Positions 1 through 6,150 of a stretch of 7,917 nt of DNA are shown piece after piece. Positions within the stretch are counted from its first letter, which is position 1. Every line of letters starts with the position of its first letter. Position numbers and translations under genes: made by a program. The DNA is from Hyphomicrobiales bacterium (GTDB lineage Bacteria; Pseudomonadota; Alphaproteobacteria; Rhizobiales; Xanthobacteraceae). Location of the stretch: contig JAFKKQ010000386.1 of assembly GCA_017304505.1 (NCBI GenBank), forward strand, positions 1 to 7,917, read 5' to 3'. The notes below the pieces were generated by a model, which was not told where the DNA came from, did not search any database, and saw nothing but the letters and a program-made list of their open reading frames with translations.

Positions 1-30
1 CTCTGGATTCCCGCTTGCGCGGGAATGAGC
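1..30. repeat. Palindromic intergenic repeat, partial at window edge
   Basis: ATTCCCGC (7-14) and GCGGGAAT (19-26) form a perfect 8-bp stem around a TTGC loop, flanked by CTCTGG and GAGCGG. From memory, short elements of the form CTGGATTCCCGC-loop-GCGGGAATGA are scattered between genes in Bradyrhizobium-like genomes; this looks like one copy, cut by the window edge. It could be a REP-like element or the 3' end hairpin of an upstream gene outside the window. No T-run follows on either visible side, so I do not call it a terminator. Confidence 0.5.
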
Positions 31-62
31 GGAGTTTGCCGCCTCATCGGGAGTATTTCTCA

Positions 63-1325
63 ATGAGCACCGATCTCCCCAAACCCGATCACGCGCACAA
101 CATGCGACTGATCGGCACTTCCGACCAGGGCGGGCGGCCCGACGGCGTGCAGATCATGGTGCATCGCGGCCACGCTTACATCGGCCACATGTTCTCCAAG
201 GGTTTCTCCGTGGTCGATGTGCGCGACCCATGCAATCCGCGCGCGGTGAACCATCTCGCGGCGCCGCCCGGCACCTGGAACATTCACCTTCAGGCCCACG
301 ATGACCTGCTGCTGGTGATCAACGCCAAGGACATGTTCGCCGCCGCCGAATTCGCCGACGAGAAGGCCTATTACAAAGGCCAGCTCGGCCAAGTCGTCGG
401 CACCGCGCAAGCAAAGCCCCAAGTCGCGCGCGACTGGAGCGCGGGACTTGCGGTCTACGATATTTCGAAACCGGCGGAGCCGCGCCGGATCGGCTTCATG
501 CCGGTGGACGGCGGCGGCATCCATCGCGTCTGGTACACCGGCGGGCGCTGGGCCTATGCCTCGGCGCTGATCGACGGCTTCACCGACTACATCTTCATCA
601 CCATCGACATGGCCGATCCGACGAAACCGCGCGAGGCCGGCCGCTGGTGGATTCCCGGCATGAACACGGCGGCGGGCGAAACACCCGACTGGCCGGGCAC
701 GCGCCGCTACGGCCTGCACCACGCCATCGTCAACGGCGACACCGCTTATGCCGCCTGGCGCGACGCCGGCATGGTGGTGCTCGATGTCGCCGATCGCTCG
801 AAGCCGAAGCTGATCGCACACCGCGACGGCGCGCCGCCGTTCGGCGGCGGCACGCACAATTGCCTGCCGCTGCCCGACCGCGACTTGCTGGTCGTGCTCG
901 ACGAAGCCGTGCTCGATCACCAGGAAGACGGCGTCAAACACATCTGGGTGTTCGACAACCGCGACAAAGCCAACCCGGCCGTGCTGGCAACGTTTCCGCA
1001 GCCGGCCGAAGCCGACTACAAAAGCAAGGGTGGCCACTTCGGCCCGCATAATCTCCACGAGAACCGGCCGGGCACCTTCGTCAGTTCGGACACGATCTTC
1101 ACGACCTTCCAAAACGCCGGCGTGCGCGTGTTCGACATCCGCGCTCCGCGCAAGCCGGTCGAGGTCGGCGCCTGGGTGCCGCCCGCGCCTTTGCGCATGA
1201 TGGATCACCGGCCGAACCGCGCCCGTGTCATCCAGTCCGCCGACGTGTTCGTCGATGCCGCCGGCTTGATCTACGCCACCGACTACAATGCCGGCCTGTT
1301 CATCCTGGAACACCAAGACCGATGA
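63..1325 (+). CDS. LVIVD-repeat beta-propeller protein
   Basis: A 420-residue protein made of repeated beta-strand units of the LVIVD type: hydrophobic strand, D-[VI]-x-[DK]-P, then x-x-P-[RK]. Copies are visible near residues 47-60 (VVDVRDPCNPR), 128-141 (AVYDISKPAEPR), 177-190 (ITIDMADPTKPR), 236-249 (VVLDVADRSKPK), 292-306 (IWVFDNRDKANP) and 353-366 (VRVFDIRAPRKP), with a last strand GLFILEH at 411-417. This fits a propeller of about seven blades closed by its C-terminal strand. Histidine-rich loops (HH 219-220, GTHN 263-266, GPHNLHE 327-333) face similar positions and could bind a ligand or metal; that is inference. No signal peptide or membrane segment is seen, so it is probably cytoplasmic. 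The ATG at 63 is chosen because GGGAG lies at 49-53; the TTG at 15 lies inside the palindromic repeat. Its stop overlaps the transporter start. Substrate and function are unknown. Confidence 0.85.
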   Translation: MSTDLPKPDHAHNMRLIGTSDQGGRPDGVQIMVHRGHAYIGHMFSKGFSVVDVRDPCNPRAVNHLAAPPGTWNIHLQAHDDLLLVINAKDMFAAAEFADEKAYYKGQLGQVVGTAQAKPQVARDWSAGLAVYDISKPAEPRRIGFMPVDGGGIHRVWYTGGRWAYASALIDGFTDYIFITIDMADPTKPREAGRWWIPGMNTAAGETPDWPGTRRYGLHHAIVNGDTAYAAWRDAGMVVLDVADRSKPKLIAHRDGAPPFGGGTHNCLPLPDRDLLVVLDEAVLDHQEDGVKHIWVFDNRDKANPAVLATFPQPAEADYKSKGGHFGPHNLHENRPGTFVSSDTIFTTFQNAGVRVFDIRAPRKPVEVGAWVPPAPLRMMDHRPNRARVIQSADVFVDAAGLIYATDYNAGLFILEHQDR

Positions 1326-2179
1326 CGCCCGGCATCGGTCCCGCGCTGCTGGCGATGGTCTGCTTCGGCCTGGGCGATCTGATCTACAAGCGCGCGGCCG
1401 CCGCCGGAATCGAGGCGCGCCACGTTATCATGCTGCAGGCATGGTTCTTCTGCCCGCTGATGACGCTCTACGCGCTCGCGCGGCACGGCATCGTCTTCGA
1501 GCTTGAGGCGCTCTGGGGAGCGCTTGCCGGCCTCGTCATGTTCTTTGCGTTCTATAATTTCTCGCAAAGCCTGCGCACCGGCTCGATCAGCACCAATGCG
1601 CCGATCTTCCGGCTCAACTTCACGCTGACCGCCGCGCTTGCGATCTGGCTGCTGGGCGAATCGGTGACGACCCTCAAGGTCGCGGGCCTCGCGCTGGCGC
1701 TCATCGCGGTTTGGACGCTGACCCGCGACGCCGGAAAAAGCCCATCCGCGGCGGCCGCGCCGAACTACGGCTCGCTGACGCGGGTGCTGCTCGCAACCGT
1801 GGCGGCCGGATTCGGCAACCTGCTCTACAAGATCGGGCTCCTGGCGGGCTCCTCGCCGGAAACGCTTCTGACAGCGCAGGCTTTGGTGTTCACGTCGCTC
1901 GCCACGCTGTTCGTGTGGTTCACCGACGGCCACATCCGGCCGCCAAAGGCCGGGCTGCGCTACGGCGCGCCGGTCGGCGTGACGCAACTCGTGGCCTTCA
2001 TCGCGCTGCTGGAGGGGCTTGCGGTCGGCCCGGCAAGCGTGCTGATCCCGGTGGCGCAACTCGGGTTCGTGTTCACCGCCGTGTTTGGCTGGCTGATGTT
2101 TGGCGAAACGCTGTCGTGGCGCAAACGCGGCGGCCTCCTCGTCGCGGTCGTGGCGCTCGTCACGCTGGCATTCAGCTAG
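1322..2179 (+). CDS. DMT superfamily transporter, EamA domains
   Basis: A 285-residue, very hydrophobic inner-membrane protein with about ten predicted helices and two tandem EamA halves (about 5-132 and 152-284). The internal duplication is visible: [12 protein letters not shown] near residue 15 matches [10 protein letters not shown] near 164, and the LLGES of the first half (110-114) matches the MFGET of the second (259-263), the usual EamA position just before the last helix of each half. The basic WRKRGG at 266-271 precedes the final helix. Family members move small metabolites by exchange or efflux; the substrate cannot be read from the sequence. Its ATG lies in the ATGA that also holds the stop of the LVIVD gene, so the two are probably translationally coupled. 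Its stop overlaps that of the convergent yebC. Length and motifs are complete for the family. Confidence 0.88.
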   Translation: MTPGIGPALLAMVCFGLGDLIYKRAAAAGIEARHVIMLQAWFFCPLMTLYALARHGIVFELEALWGALAGLVMFFAFYNFSQSLRTGSISTNAPIFRLNFTLTAALAIWLLGESVTTLKVAGLALALIAVWTLTRDAGKSPSAAAAPNYGSLTRVLLATVAAGFGNLLYKIGLLAGSSPETLLTAQALVFTSLATLFVWFTDGHIRPPKAGLRYGAPVGVTQLVAFIALLEGLAVGPASVLIPVAQLGFVFTAVFGWLMFGETLSWRKRGGLLVAVVALVTLAFS

Positions 2180-2922
2180 GCGCTCATCTTGCTGACGAGT
2201 GCGTCCGAGATCTCGAAGTTGGCGTAGACGTTCTGCACGTCGTCGTGCTCGTTGAGCGTCTCCAACAGGCTGAGCAACTGCTCGCCCTTCTCGTCGTCGA
2301 CCGCCACCGTATTCTTCGGCTTCCACACCAGCGTCGCCTTGCGCGGCTCGCCGAACTTCGCCTCCAGTGCCTTCGCCACCTCGCGCAGCGAATCCGAAGC
2401 CGTATAGATCTCGTGTCCCCCCTCGCCCGACACCACGTCGTCGGCGCCGGCTTCGATGGCGGCCTCCAGCATCTGATCGGCCGTCGCCACCTTCGCATCG
2501 AACTCGACCAGCCCGACATGGTCGAACATGAACGACACCGCGCCGGTTTCGGCAAGGTTGCCGCCGCTCTTGGTGAAGGTGGCGCGCACGTCGCCCGCGG
2601 TGCGGTTGCGGTTGTCGGTCAGCACTTCGACGATGACGGCGACGCCGCCCGGCCCGTATCCTTCGTAACGGATTTCGTCATAGGTTTCGGCATCGTTGCC
2701 CGATGCTTTCTTGATCGCGCGTTCGATGCCGTCCTTCGGCATGTTTTCGGCCCGCGCCGCGAGGATGGCGGCGCGCAGCCGCGCATTCATCGACGGATCG
2801 GGAAGCCCGAGCTTGGCGGCCGTGGTGATTTCGCGGGCGAGCTTCGAGAACAGCTTGGAGCGCGCCTTATCCTGGCGCCCCTTGCGGTGCATGATGTTCT
2901 TGAACTGCGAATGACCCGCCAT
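2176..2922 (-). CDS. yebC: YebC/PmpR family regulatory and translation factor
   Basis: A 248-residue cytoplasmic protein of normal family length. Signature blocks in order: [18 protein letters not shown] at the N-terminus, [14 protein letters not shown] (60-73), [14 protein letters not shown] (86-99), LTDNRNRTA (101-109), [14 protein letters not shown] (120-133), and a C-terminal [19 protein letters not shown] (219-237). The family was first described as DNA-binding transcription regulators (PmpR of Pseudomonas); more recent work on homologues links it to relief of ribosome stalling. I cannot tell which role dominates here. The ATG at 2922 is preceded by GAGGG (minus strand, about 2926-2930), a close but usable ribosome binding site, and gives the canonical MAGHSQ start. 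In many proteobacteria yebC is followed by ruvC; here the next gene is a convergent transporter. Confidence 0.96.
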   Translation of the reverse strand: MAGHSQFKNIMHRKGRQDKARSKLFSKLAREITTAAKLGLPDPSMNARLRAAILAARAENMPKDGIERAIKKASGNDAETYDEIRYEGYGPGGVAVIVEVLTDNRNRTAGDVRATFTKSGGNLAETGAVSFMFDHVGLVEFDAKVATADQMLEAAIEAGADDVVSGEGGHEIYTASDSLREVAKALEAKFGEPRKATLVWKPKNTVAVDDEKGEQLLSLLETLNEHDDVQNVYANFEISDALVSKMSA

Positions 2923-2949
2923 AGACCCTCGTCTGATTGATAGCGACCC

Positions 2950-2964
2950 GCGCCCCGCGGGCGC
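2950..2964 (-). other. GC-only hairpin in the yebC leader
   Basis: GCGCCC (2950-2955) and GGGCGC (2959-2964) form a perfect 6-bp stem with a three-base loop, about 20 bases upstream of the yebC Shine-Dalgarno GAGGG. No T-run follows on the minus strand, so it is not a standard terminator. It could structure the 5' leader, or simply reflect high G+C. Confidence 0.35.
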
Positions 2965-3000
2965 CCCATCGCAAGTTTCGAATGATTTGATCGCGCCACC

Positions 3001-3030
3001 TTATAGAGTGTCACAGTGGCAAAATCCAGA
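3001..3030 (-). promoter_or_regulatory. Weak candidate yebC promoter
   Basis: On the minus strand CTATAA (complement of 3001-3006) would be a -10 box, with TCTGGA (complement of 3025-3030) 18 bases upstream as a poor -35. This is the only TATA-like word in the 163-bp gap between yebC and the DUF2336 gene and would give a leader of about 70 bases. The -35 match is weak, so this is tentative; yebC could also be transcribed by read-through. Confidence 0.28.
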
Positions 3031-3085
3031 AAGCCGACGGCATCGCACGCAACGCCGCGCATGCATGACGGAAGCTGCAGCGCGG

Positions 3086-4177
3086 CTACGCCTTTTCCCC
3101 GGAAGCGTGCCGCACCTGGTAGAACCGCACGACCCGTTGCGCGGTGGTGGGCTGCAGCCGCTCGAAATGCTTGCGCGCCGTTTCGACGGCCTGCCGGGAC
3201 AGGCTGCCGCGCATTTCCAGGATCAGCTTGGCCGTCGGCCACGTCATGTCCGCCGCCTTGATCAGGAGCAGGACGATATCGCCGTCCGCCTGCCGCTCCG
3301 AAAGGATATGCTCGACCGCTTCGATCGGCAGGCGGCAGAGGTTCGCCAGAACGACGACGGTTTCCTCGAACTTGCCGGTGCTGGCGAAAGCCTGCACGGC
3401 CTCCTCGATCGACTGGCCCGACTGCTTCAACTCGTCGACCGTGGCCTGGGCCGCCGCGTAGTCGCGCACGACGGGCGCACTCGCCTCGACGTTGTGGCCC
3501 GTCAGGTCGAACAGCACCCGGTTCACTTCGCCCGCGACGGCGGGATTGCCGGCGGCGATCTTCTTGAACACCGCCTCCGACGCCTTGGAAATCAACGCGC
3601 GGAAATGATCCCGCGAAATATCCTTGCGCAGCCCGACGCTGACCGCCAATTCATCGTCATCCGCCGACCGCTCGACCAGCTTGCCGAACCCGCCGTTCGA
3701 AAATCGCGCACCGTCGTTGCGCGCAACCGAGCGAACGACCTCGCGATCGCCCCGCTCGACCAGCACATCGCTGACCGCTTCGCTGATCGAGGCGCGTCTG
3801 GAAATGGCAAAGAGCCGATCCTGGCGGTCCCCGTCCGCACAGGCGAGGAGATCCTCGTCCGCGAGACGGCTCGAATGCTCAAGCACTGGCCCCGCGACCT
3901 CGATGGCCTCGTCGCGCGCGAGCGCGCGCACGACGGTCACGGGGGCGTTCGCCACAGGCGCGAGACGATTGGCAAGCTCGGCTCGCGCCTTGACCTCGAT
4001 CCGATCGGCCAGGCGGGCAATGACGTCGTCGAAGATTTCGACCTGCGCTTCGGAATAAAGCCTGACGTTGACCATGAAGAGGTCGGTCACGCGCCGCAGC
4101 GTCTCGATCCGACGATCGGCGGACCCCGACGCGATGGCGTTCTCGACTTCGGCGATCAGAGACCGCTGCGCTTCCAC
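3086..4177 (-). CDS. DUF2336 domain protein, all-helical, HEAT-like
   Basis: A 363-residue, mainly alpha-helical, soluble protein matching the alphaproteobacterial DUF2336 family. The family core is at residues 88-205: ARDEAIEVAGPVLEHS, LADEDLLA, RLFAISRRASISEAVSDVLVERG, VVRSVARNDGARFS and a following FGKLVERSADDDELA. The succession of paired amphipathic helices resembles HEAT-like repeats, suggesting a protein-binding scaffold; no catalytic motif is visible and the molecular role is not known. The start is taken as GTG at 4177 because an in-frame TGA (4186-4184) lies only two codons upstream, leaving just ATT and ATC before it. The Shine-Dalgarno is weak (GGTGA about six bases upstream). It lies 209 bp downstream of the phosphoesterase and 163 bp upstream of yebC on the same strand, so it may have its own promoter. 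Confidence 0.87.
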   Translation of the reverse strand: MEAQRSLIAEVENAIASGSADRRIETLRRVTDLFMVNVRLYSEAQVEIFDDVIARLADRIEVKARAELANRLAPVANAPVTVVRALARDEAIEVAGPVLEHSSRLADEDLLACADGDRQDRLFAISRRASISEAVSDVLVERGDREVVRSVARNDGARFSNGGFGKLVERSADDDELAVSVGLRKDISRDHFRALISKASEAVFKKIAAGNPAVAGEVNRVLFDLTGHNVEASAPVVRDYAAAQATVDELKQSGQSIEEAVQAFASTGKFEETVVVLANLCRLPIEAVEHILSERQADGDIVLLLIKAADMTWPTAKLILEMRGSLSRQAVETARKHFERLQPTTAQRVVRFYQVRHASGEKA

Positions 4178-4386
4178 GATAATTCACCGTTCTGGTGCAG
4201 ATGGATACAACCGGGCACAACCTGAAATAGGCCAAAATGCTTTCGATCCGGTAAAATTGGAACTTCAGCAATGCGGGCGTTACGCCGCGCGCAAGCGGCG
4301 CGAAACGATCCGTTCCATCTCGATTCGGCTATCCAAGAGCGATGGGCGCTGAGGGGCGCAAATCCAGGTTGCGTCGTTTGCCGCGG
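4178..4386 (-). other. Spacer between phosphoesterase and DUF2336 gene
   Basis: This 209-bp gap holds no convincing gene. The part nearest the DUF2336 start (about 4180-4270) is richer in A+T than the surrounding coding DNA, as expected of a promoter, but I find no clear -35/-10 pair. A 6-bp stem CGCCGC/GCGGCG with a six-base loop sits at 4283-4300; no T-run follows on either strand, so it is not a standard terminator. A direct repeat of GCGCCC separated by CTCA lies just after the phosphoesterase stop, near 4344-4360. Confidence 0.4.
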
Positions 4387-5208
4387 TTACAACCAGAACG
4401 CCGGCCGGACCTCTTCCAGCTTGCCGCCGAGCCGCAGCGGCGCGACCCGCTGGGCAAGGCCGCTGGCGTCGTCGGTTTCCACCGCGACACCGCACAGCGT
4501 GGCCGGGCCGTTGGCCGGCTCGAACTTGCCTTGGGGAATGCGGCGCAGGAAACGGCCGAGCGGCTCGTCCTTCGCCATGCCGATCACCGACTCGTAGTCG
4601 CCGGTCATACCGACGTCCGACATGAAAGCGGTGCCACCCGGCAGGATGCGGTGGTCGGCGGTGGGCACGTGGGTGTGCGTGCCGACGACGAGGCTGGCGC
4701 GGCCGTCGGCAAGATAACCCATCGCCTGCTTTTCGCTGGTTGCCTCGCAGTGCATGTCGATGACGATGGCGTCCGCGCCGCTCTTGAGCGGACAGGCCGC
4801 AAGCTCGCGGTCGACGGCGGCGAACGGATCGTCGAGCGCATCCATGAAGATGCGTCCCATGACATTCATGACCAGGACGCGCGCACCGTTTCGGATGTCG
4901 ATCATCGCCGCGCCGCGCCCCGGCGTGCCGGACGGATAATTCAGCGGGCGGACCAGCCGCGGCGCGCGCTCGATGAACACCAGCGCCTCGCGCTGATCCC
5001 AGGCGTGGTTGCCGAGCGTCACGGCGTCTGCGCCGGCGTCGATCATGTCGTTGTAGATCGACTCGGTGATGCCGAAGCCGCCGGCGGCATTCTCGCCGTT
5101 GACGATGACGAGATCGAGCTTCCATTCGGCGACAAGTTTCGGCATCCGCTCAAGCAGGATGGCCCGGCCGCTGCGGCCCACGATGTCGCCGATGAAGAGG
5201 ATTCGCAT
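4387..5208 (-). CDS. TIGR00282 family metallophosphoesterase (B. subtilis YmdB type)
   Basis: A 273-residue cytoplasmic enzyme with the full set of metal ligands of the TIGR00282/YmdB family: D8 in GDIVG (7-11), E39 and N40 in NGEN (37-40), N67 and H68 in GNHAWDQ (66-72), H153 in DMHCEATSEK (151-160), and H178 and H180 in GTHTHVPTAD (176-185). Length equals the family norm. B. subtilis YmdB is a dinuclear-metal phosphodiesterase able to hydrolyse 2',3'-cyclic and 3',5'-cyclic nucleotides and affects biofilm and motility decisions; the alphaproteobacterial substrate is not established. It is unrelated to the E. coli macrodomain protein also called YmdB. Its ATG is one base after the fau stop, with AAGG inside the end of fau as ribosome binding site, so the two form an operon and are probably translationally coupled. 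Confidence 0.93.
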   Translation of the reverse strand: MRILFIGDIVGRSGRAILLERMPKLVAEWKLDLVIVNGENAAGGFGITESIYNDMIDAGADAVTLGNHAWDQREALVFIERAPRLVRPLNYPSGTPGRGAAMIDIRNGARVLVMNVMGRIFMDALDDPFAAVDRELAACPLKSGADAIVIDMHCEATSEKQAMGYLADGRASLVVGTHTHVPTADHRILPGGTAFMSDVGMTGDYESVIGMAKDEPLGRFLRRIPQGKFEPANGPATLCGVAVETDDASGLAQRVAPLRLGGKLEEVRPAFWL

Positions 5209-5209
5209 C

Positions 5210-5797
5210 TTACGCCTTATGAAAGTCGATCACGTCGCGCTCGGTTAGCACAAGATCGAGCCGGGCGTCGCGGGGCGTGACCGGCACCTCGGCGACCTCC
5301 TGCACCGCATAGGCGATGCCGATGGCGATGACCGGCTTCAACGACCGCAGCCGGTTGATGGTCATATCGTAATAGCCCGCACCGTGGCCGATGCGGTTGC
5401 CGCTGCGGTCGAACGCCGCGAGCGGAACGATGAGAATGTCAGGATCGACCTGCGGCGCCTCGGCCCTGGGCTCGCGGATGCCCCACACGCCGGCGTCGAG
5501 CGGATCGCCAAAAGCATAGGACCGCATCACCAGCGGCTTGCCGCGGCCGACGACGACAGGAAGCGCCAGCTTCACCCCCGCGGCTTCGAGACGGCGCAGC
5601 AGCGGCAGCGGATTGATCTCGGTCCGGATCGGCGAGAAGCCCGAGACGACCGCACCCGGTTTGATCGCGACCGGAAACGGCCGCGCCGCGATCGCTTCGG
5701 CCGCGGCCTGCCGCTCGGCGGCCGGCAGCGCGTCGCGCCGCGCGAACACAGCCTTGCGCAATTCGGATTTATGTTCGTCGATAGAACTCGTGGCCAT
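5210..5797 (-). CDS. fau: 5-formyltetrahydrofolate cyclo-ligase
   Basis: A 195-residue cytoplasmic enzyme of normal length that converts 5-formyl-THF to 5,10-methenyl-THF using ATP, returning the storage or inhibitory folate to the one-carbon pool. Visible family blocks are SELRKAVFARRDAL (11-24), GFSPIRTEINPLPLLRRL (53-70), LALPVVVGRGKPLVMRSY (77-94), and the diagnostic PLAAFDRSGNRIGHGAGYYD (125-144) that builds the nucleotide and substrate site. The ATG at 5797 is chosen because GGAAG lies five bases upstream; an in-frame TTG at 5824 exists but falls in a tandem repeat. fau follows 6S RNA as in E. coli (ygfA), where the two are co-transcribed, and it precedes the phosphoesterase by one base. 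Confidence 0.95.
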   Translation of the reverse strand: MATSSIDEHKSELRKAVFARRDALPAAERQAAAEAIAARPFPVAIKPGAVVSGFSPIRTEINPLPLLRRLEAAGVKLALPVVVGRGKPLVMRSYAFGDPLDAGVWGIREPRAEAPQVDPDILIVPLAAFDRSGNRIGHGAGYYDMTINRLRSLKPVIAIGIAYAVQEVAEVPVTPRDARLDLVLTERDVIDFHKA

Positions 5798-5806
5798 CGG
5801 GTCTTC

Positions 5807-5854
5807 CAAAGATACTTGCCTCAAAAGATACTTGCCTCAAAAAATACTTGCCTT
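5807..5854 (-). repeat. Three tandem 16-bp repeats in the fau leader
   Basis: Three head-to-tail copies of AAAAGATACTTGCCTC with an exact 16-bp period: 5807-5822 (first base C), 5823-5838 (perfect) and 5839-5854 (AA for AG and final T). On the minus strand, in the direction of fau, each reads GAGGCAAGTATCTTTT or similar, so each carries a Shine-Dalgarno-like GAGG and a T-run (six Ts in the copy nearest 6S RNA). The array ends ten bases before the fau start and lies within the 6S-fau spacer. Confidence 0.9.
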
Positions 5855-5889
5855 ATGCGCGCCTCGATATGCGCTTTGCCCTCTGGCCG

Positions 5890-6046
5890 GAGGAAGAGTG
5901 CGGAGCCGCCAAGGCCGTCGGAGCGCTGATCCCGGGAACCTACATAAGTAGGTGGGCGCCATATGTCCGAACCCAGGGGTCCGGCCAGGGACAGCTCCCT
6001 TCAGGATCGTAAGGCCCCGGGGAATTGACTCTGACGCACCCCGCAG
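5890..6046 (-). ncRNA. ssrS: 6S RNA
   Basis: Recognised by position and sequence. It lies directly upstream of fau and downstream of zapA on the same strand, the conserved 6S location. On the minus strand the ends pair: GGGTGCG (6041-6035) with CGCACTC (5902-5896), closing a long interrupted hairpin. Inside are CCGGACCC-CT-GGGTTCGG (5984-5967) as apical hairpin, AGGGA-GCTG-TCCCT (about 6001-5988) on the 5' arm, the ACCTAC-TTAT-GTAGGT hairpin (5953-5938) of the 3' half, and CCCCGGGG/CCCGGGAT segments flanking the likely central bubble. The sequence resembles Bradyrhizobium-type 6S RNA as I remember it. 6S RNA mimics an open promoter and sequesters housekeeping-sigma RNA polymerase when nutrients run low; it also templates short pRNAs. 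Ends are estimated to within about ten bases. Confidence 0.88.
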
Positions 6047-6068
6047 CCCCGCCCCGGCAATGTAGTGT

Positions 6069-6096
6069 GGATGGCGGGCCGCCGCCAGCGCCATCC
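6069..6096 (-). other. Strong palindrome just upstream of 6S RNA
   Basis: GGATGGCG (6069-6076) and CGCCATCC (6089-6096) form a perfect 8-bp stem with a 12-base loop; a competing 6-bp stem TGGCGG/CCGCCA (6072-6077 with 6082-6087) overlaps it. It lies in the PAP2-6S spacer, about 25 bases upstream of the estimated 6S 5' end. No T-run follows on the minus strand. Possible roles are a processing signal for a precursor of 6S RNA, a weak terminator for the PAP2 gene, or an operator over the 6S promoter. Confidence 0.5.
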
Positions 6097-6125
6097 GCCG
6101 CCGTCACCCCAAGTGCTGTTGCAGA

Positions 6126-6145
6126 AGCGTACGCTCCAAAAGCGT
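6126..6145. repeat. Small inverted repeats at the PAP2 3' end
   Basis: AGCGTACGCT (6126-6135) is a perfect 10-bp palindrome, and its second half ACGCT also pairs with AGCGT (6141-6145) across five bases. It begins just beyond the PAP2 stop codon. There is no T-run, so a terminator role is unproven. Confidence 0.35.
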
Positions 6146-6150
6146 CCGCC

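Noticed and set aside
60..1316. A 418-codon open frame on the minus strand opposite the LVIVD gene
   Set aside because: Its translation is low-complexity Arg/Ala/Val/His-rich with no known motif; it is the codon-bias shadow of the clear propeller gene on the plus strand.
1283..2326. A 347-codon minus-strand frame opposite the transporter and running into yebC
   Set aside because: The product is an Arg/Glu/Gln-rich string with no family features and it overlaps two strongly supported genes.
2987..4225. A 412-codon plus-strand frame opposite the DUF2336 gene
   Set aside because: Arg/Asp-rich mirror of a gene whose conserved core is recognisable on the minus strand.
4283..4300. Rho-independent terminator after the phosphoesterase gene
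   Set aside because: The 6-bp GC stem is real, but no T-run follows on either strand.
4307..4330. Twelve-codon leader peptide frame (MERIVSRRLRAA) on the minus strand in the spacer before the DUF2336 gene
   Set aside because: No run of a single amino acid, no attenuator structure with a T-run, and a frame this short is expected by chance.
4342..5280. A 312-codon plus-strand frame opposite the phosphoesterase
   Set aside because: The minus strand carries all metal-binding motifs of a known enzyme; this frame has none.
5798..5824. Upstream in-frame TTG start for fau adding nine residues
   Set aside because: It falls inside the tandem repeat array, while the ATG at 5797 has GGAAG at proper spacing and gives the usual length.
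5807..5854. CRISPR array
   Set aside because: The units are only 16 bp, directly abutting with no spacers, and no cas gene is present.
5853..5890. Terminator for 6S RNA at its 3' flank
   Set aside because: A GC-rich imperfect palindrome (5879-5892) exists, but the only T-run is about 35 bases further on in the tandem repeats, so the two do not form a standard terminator.
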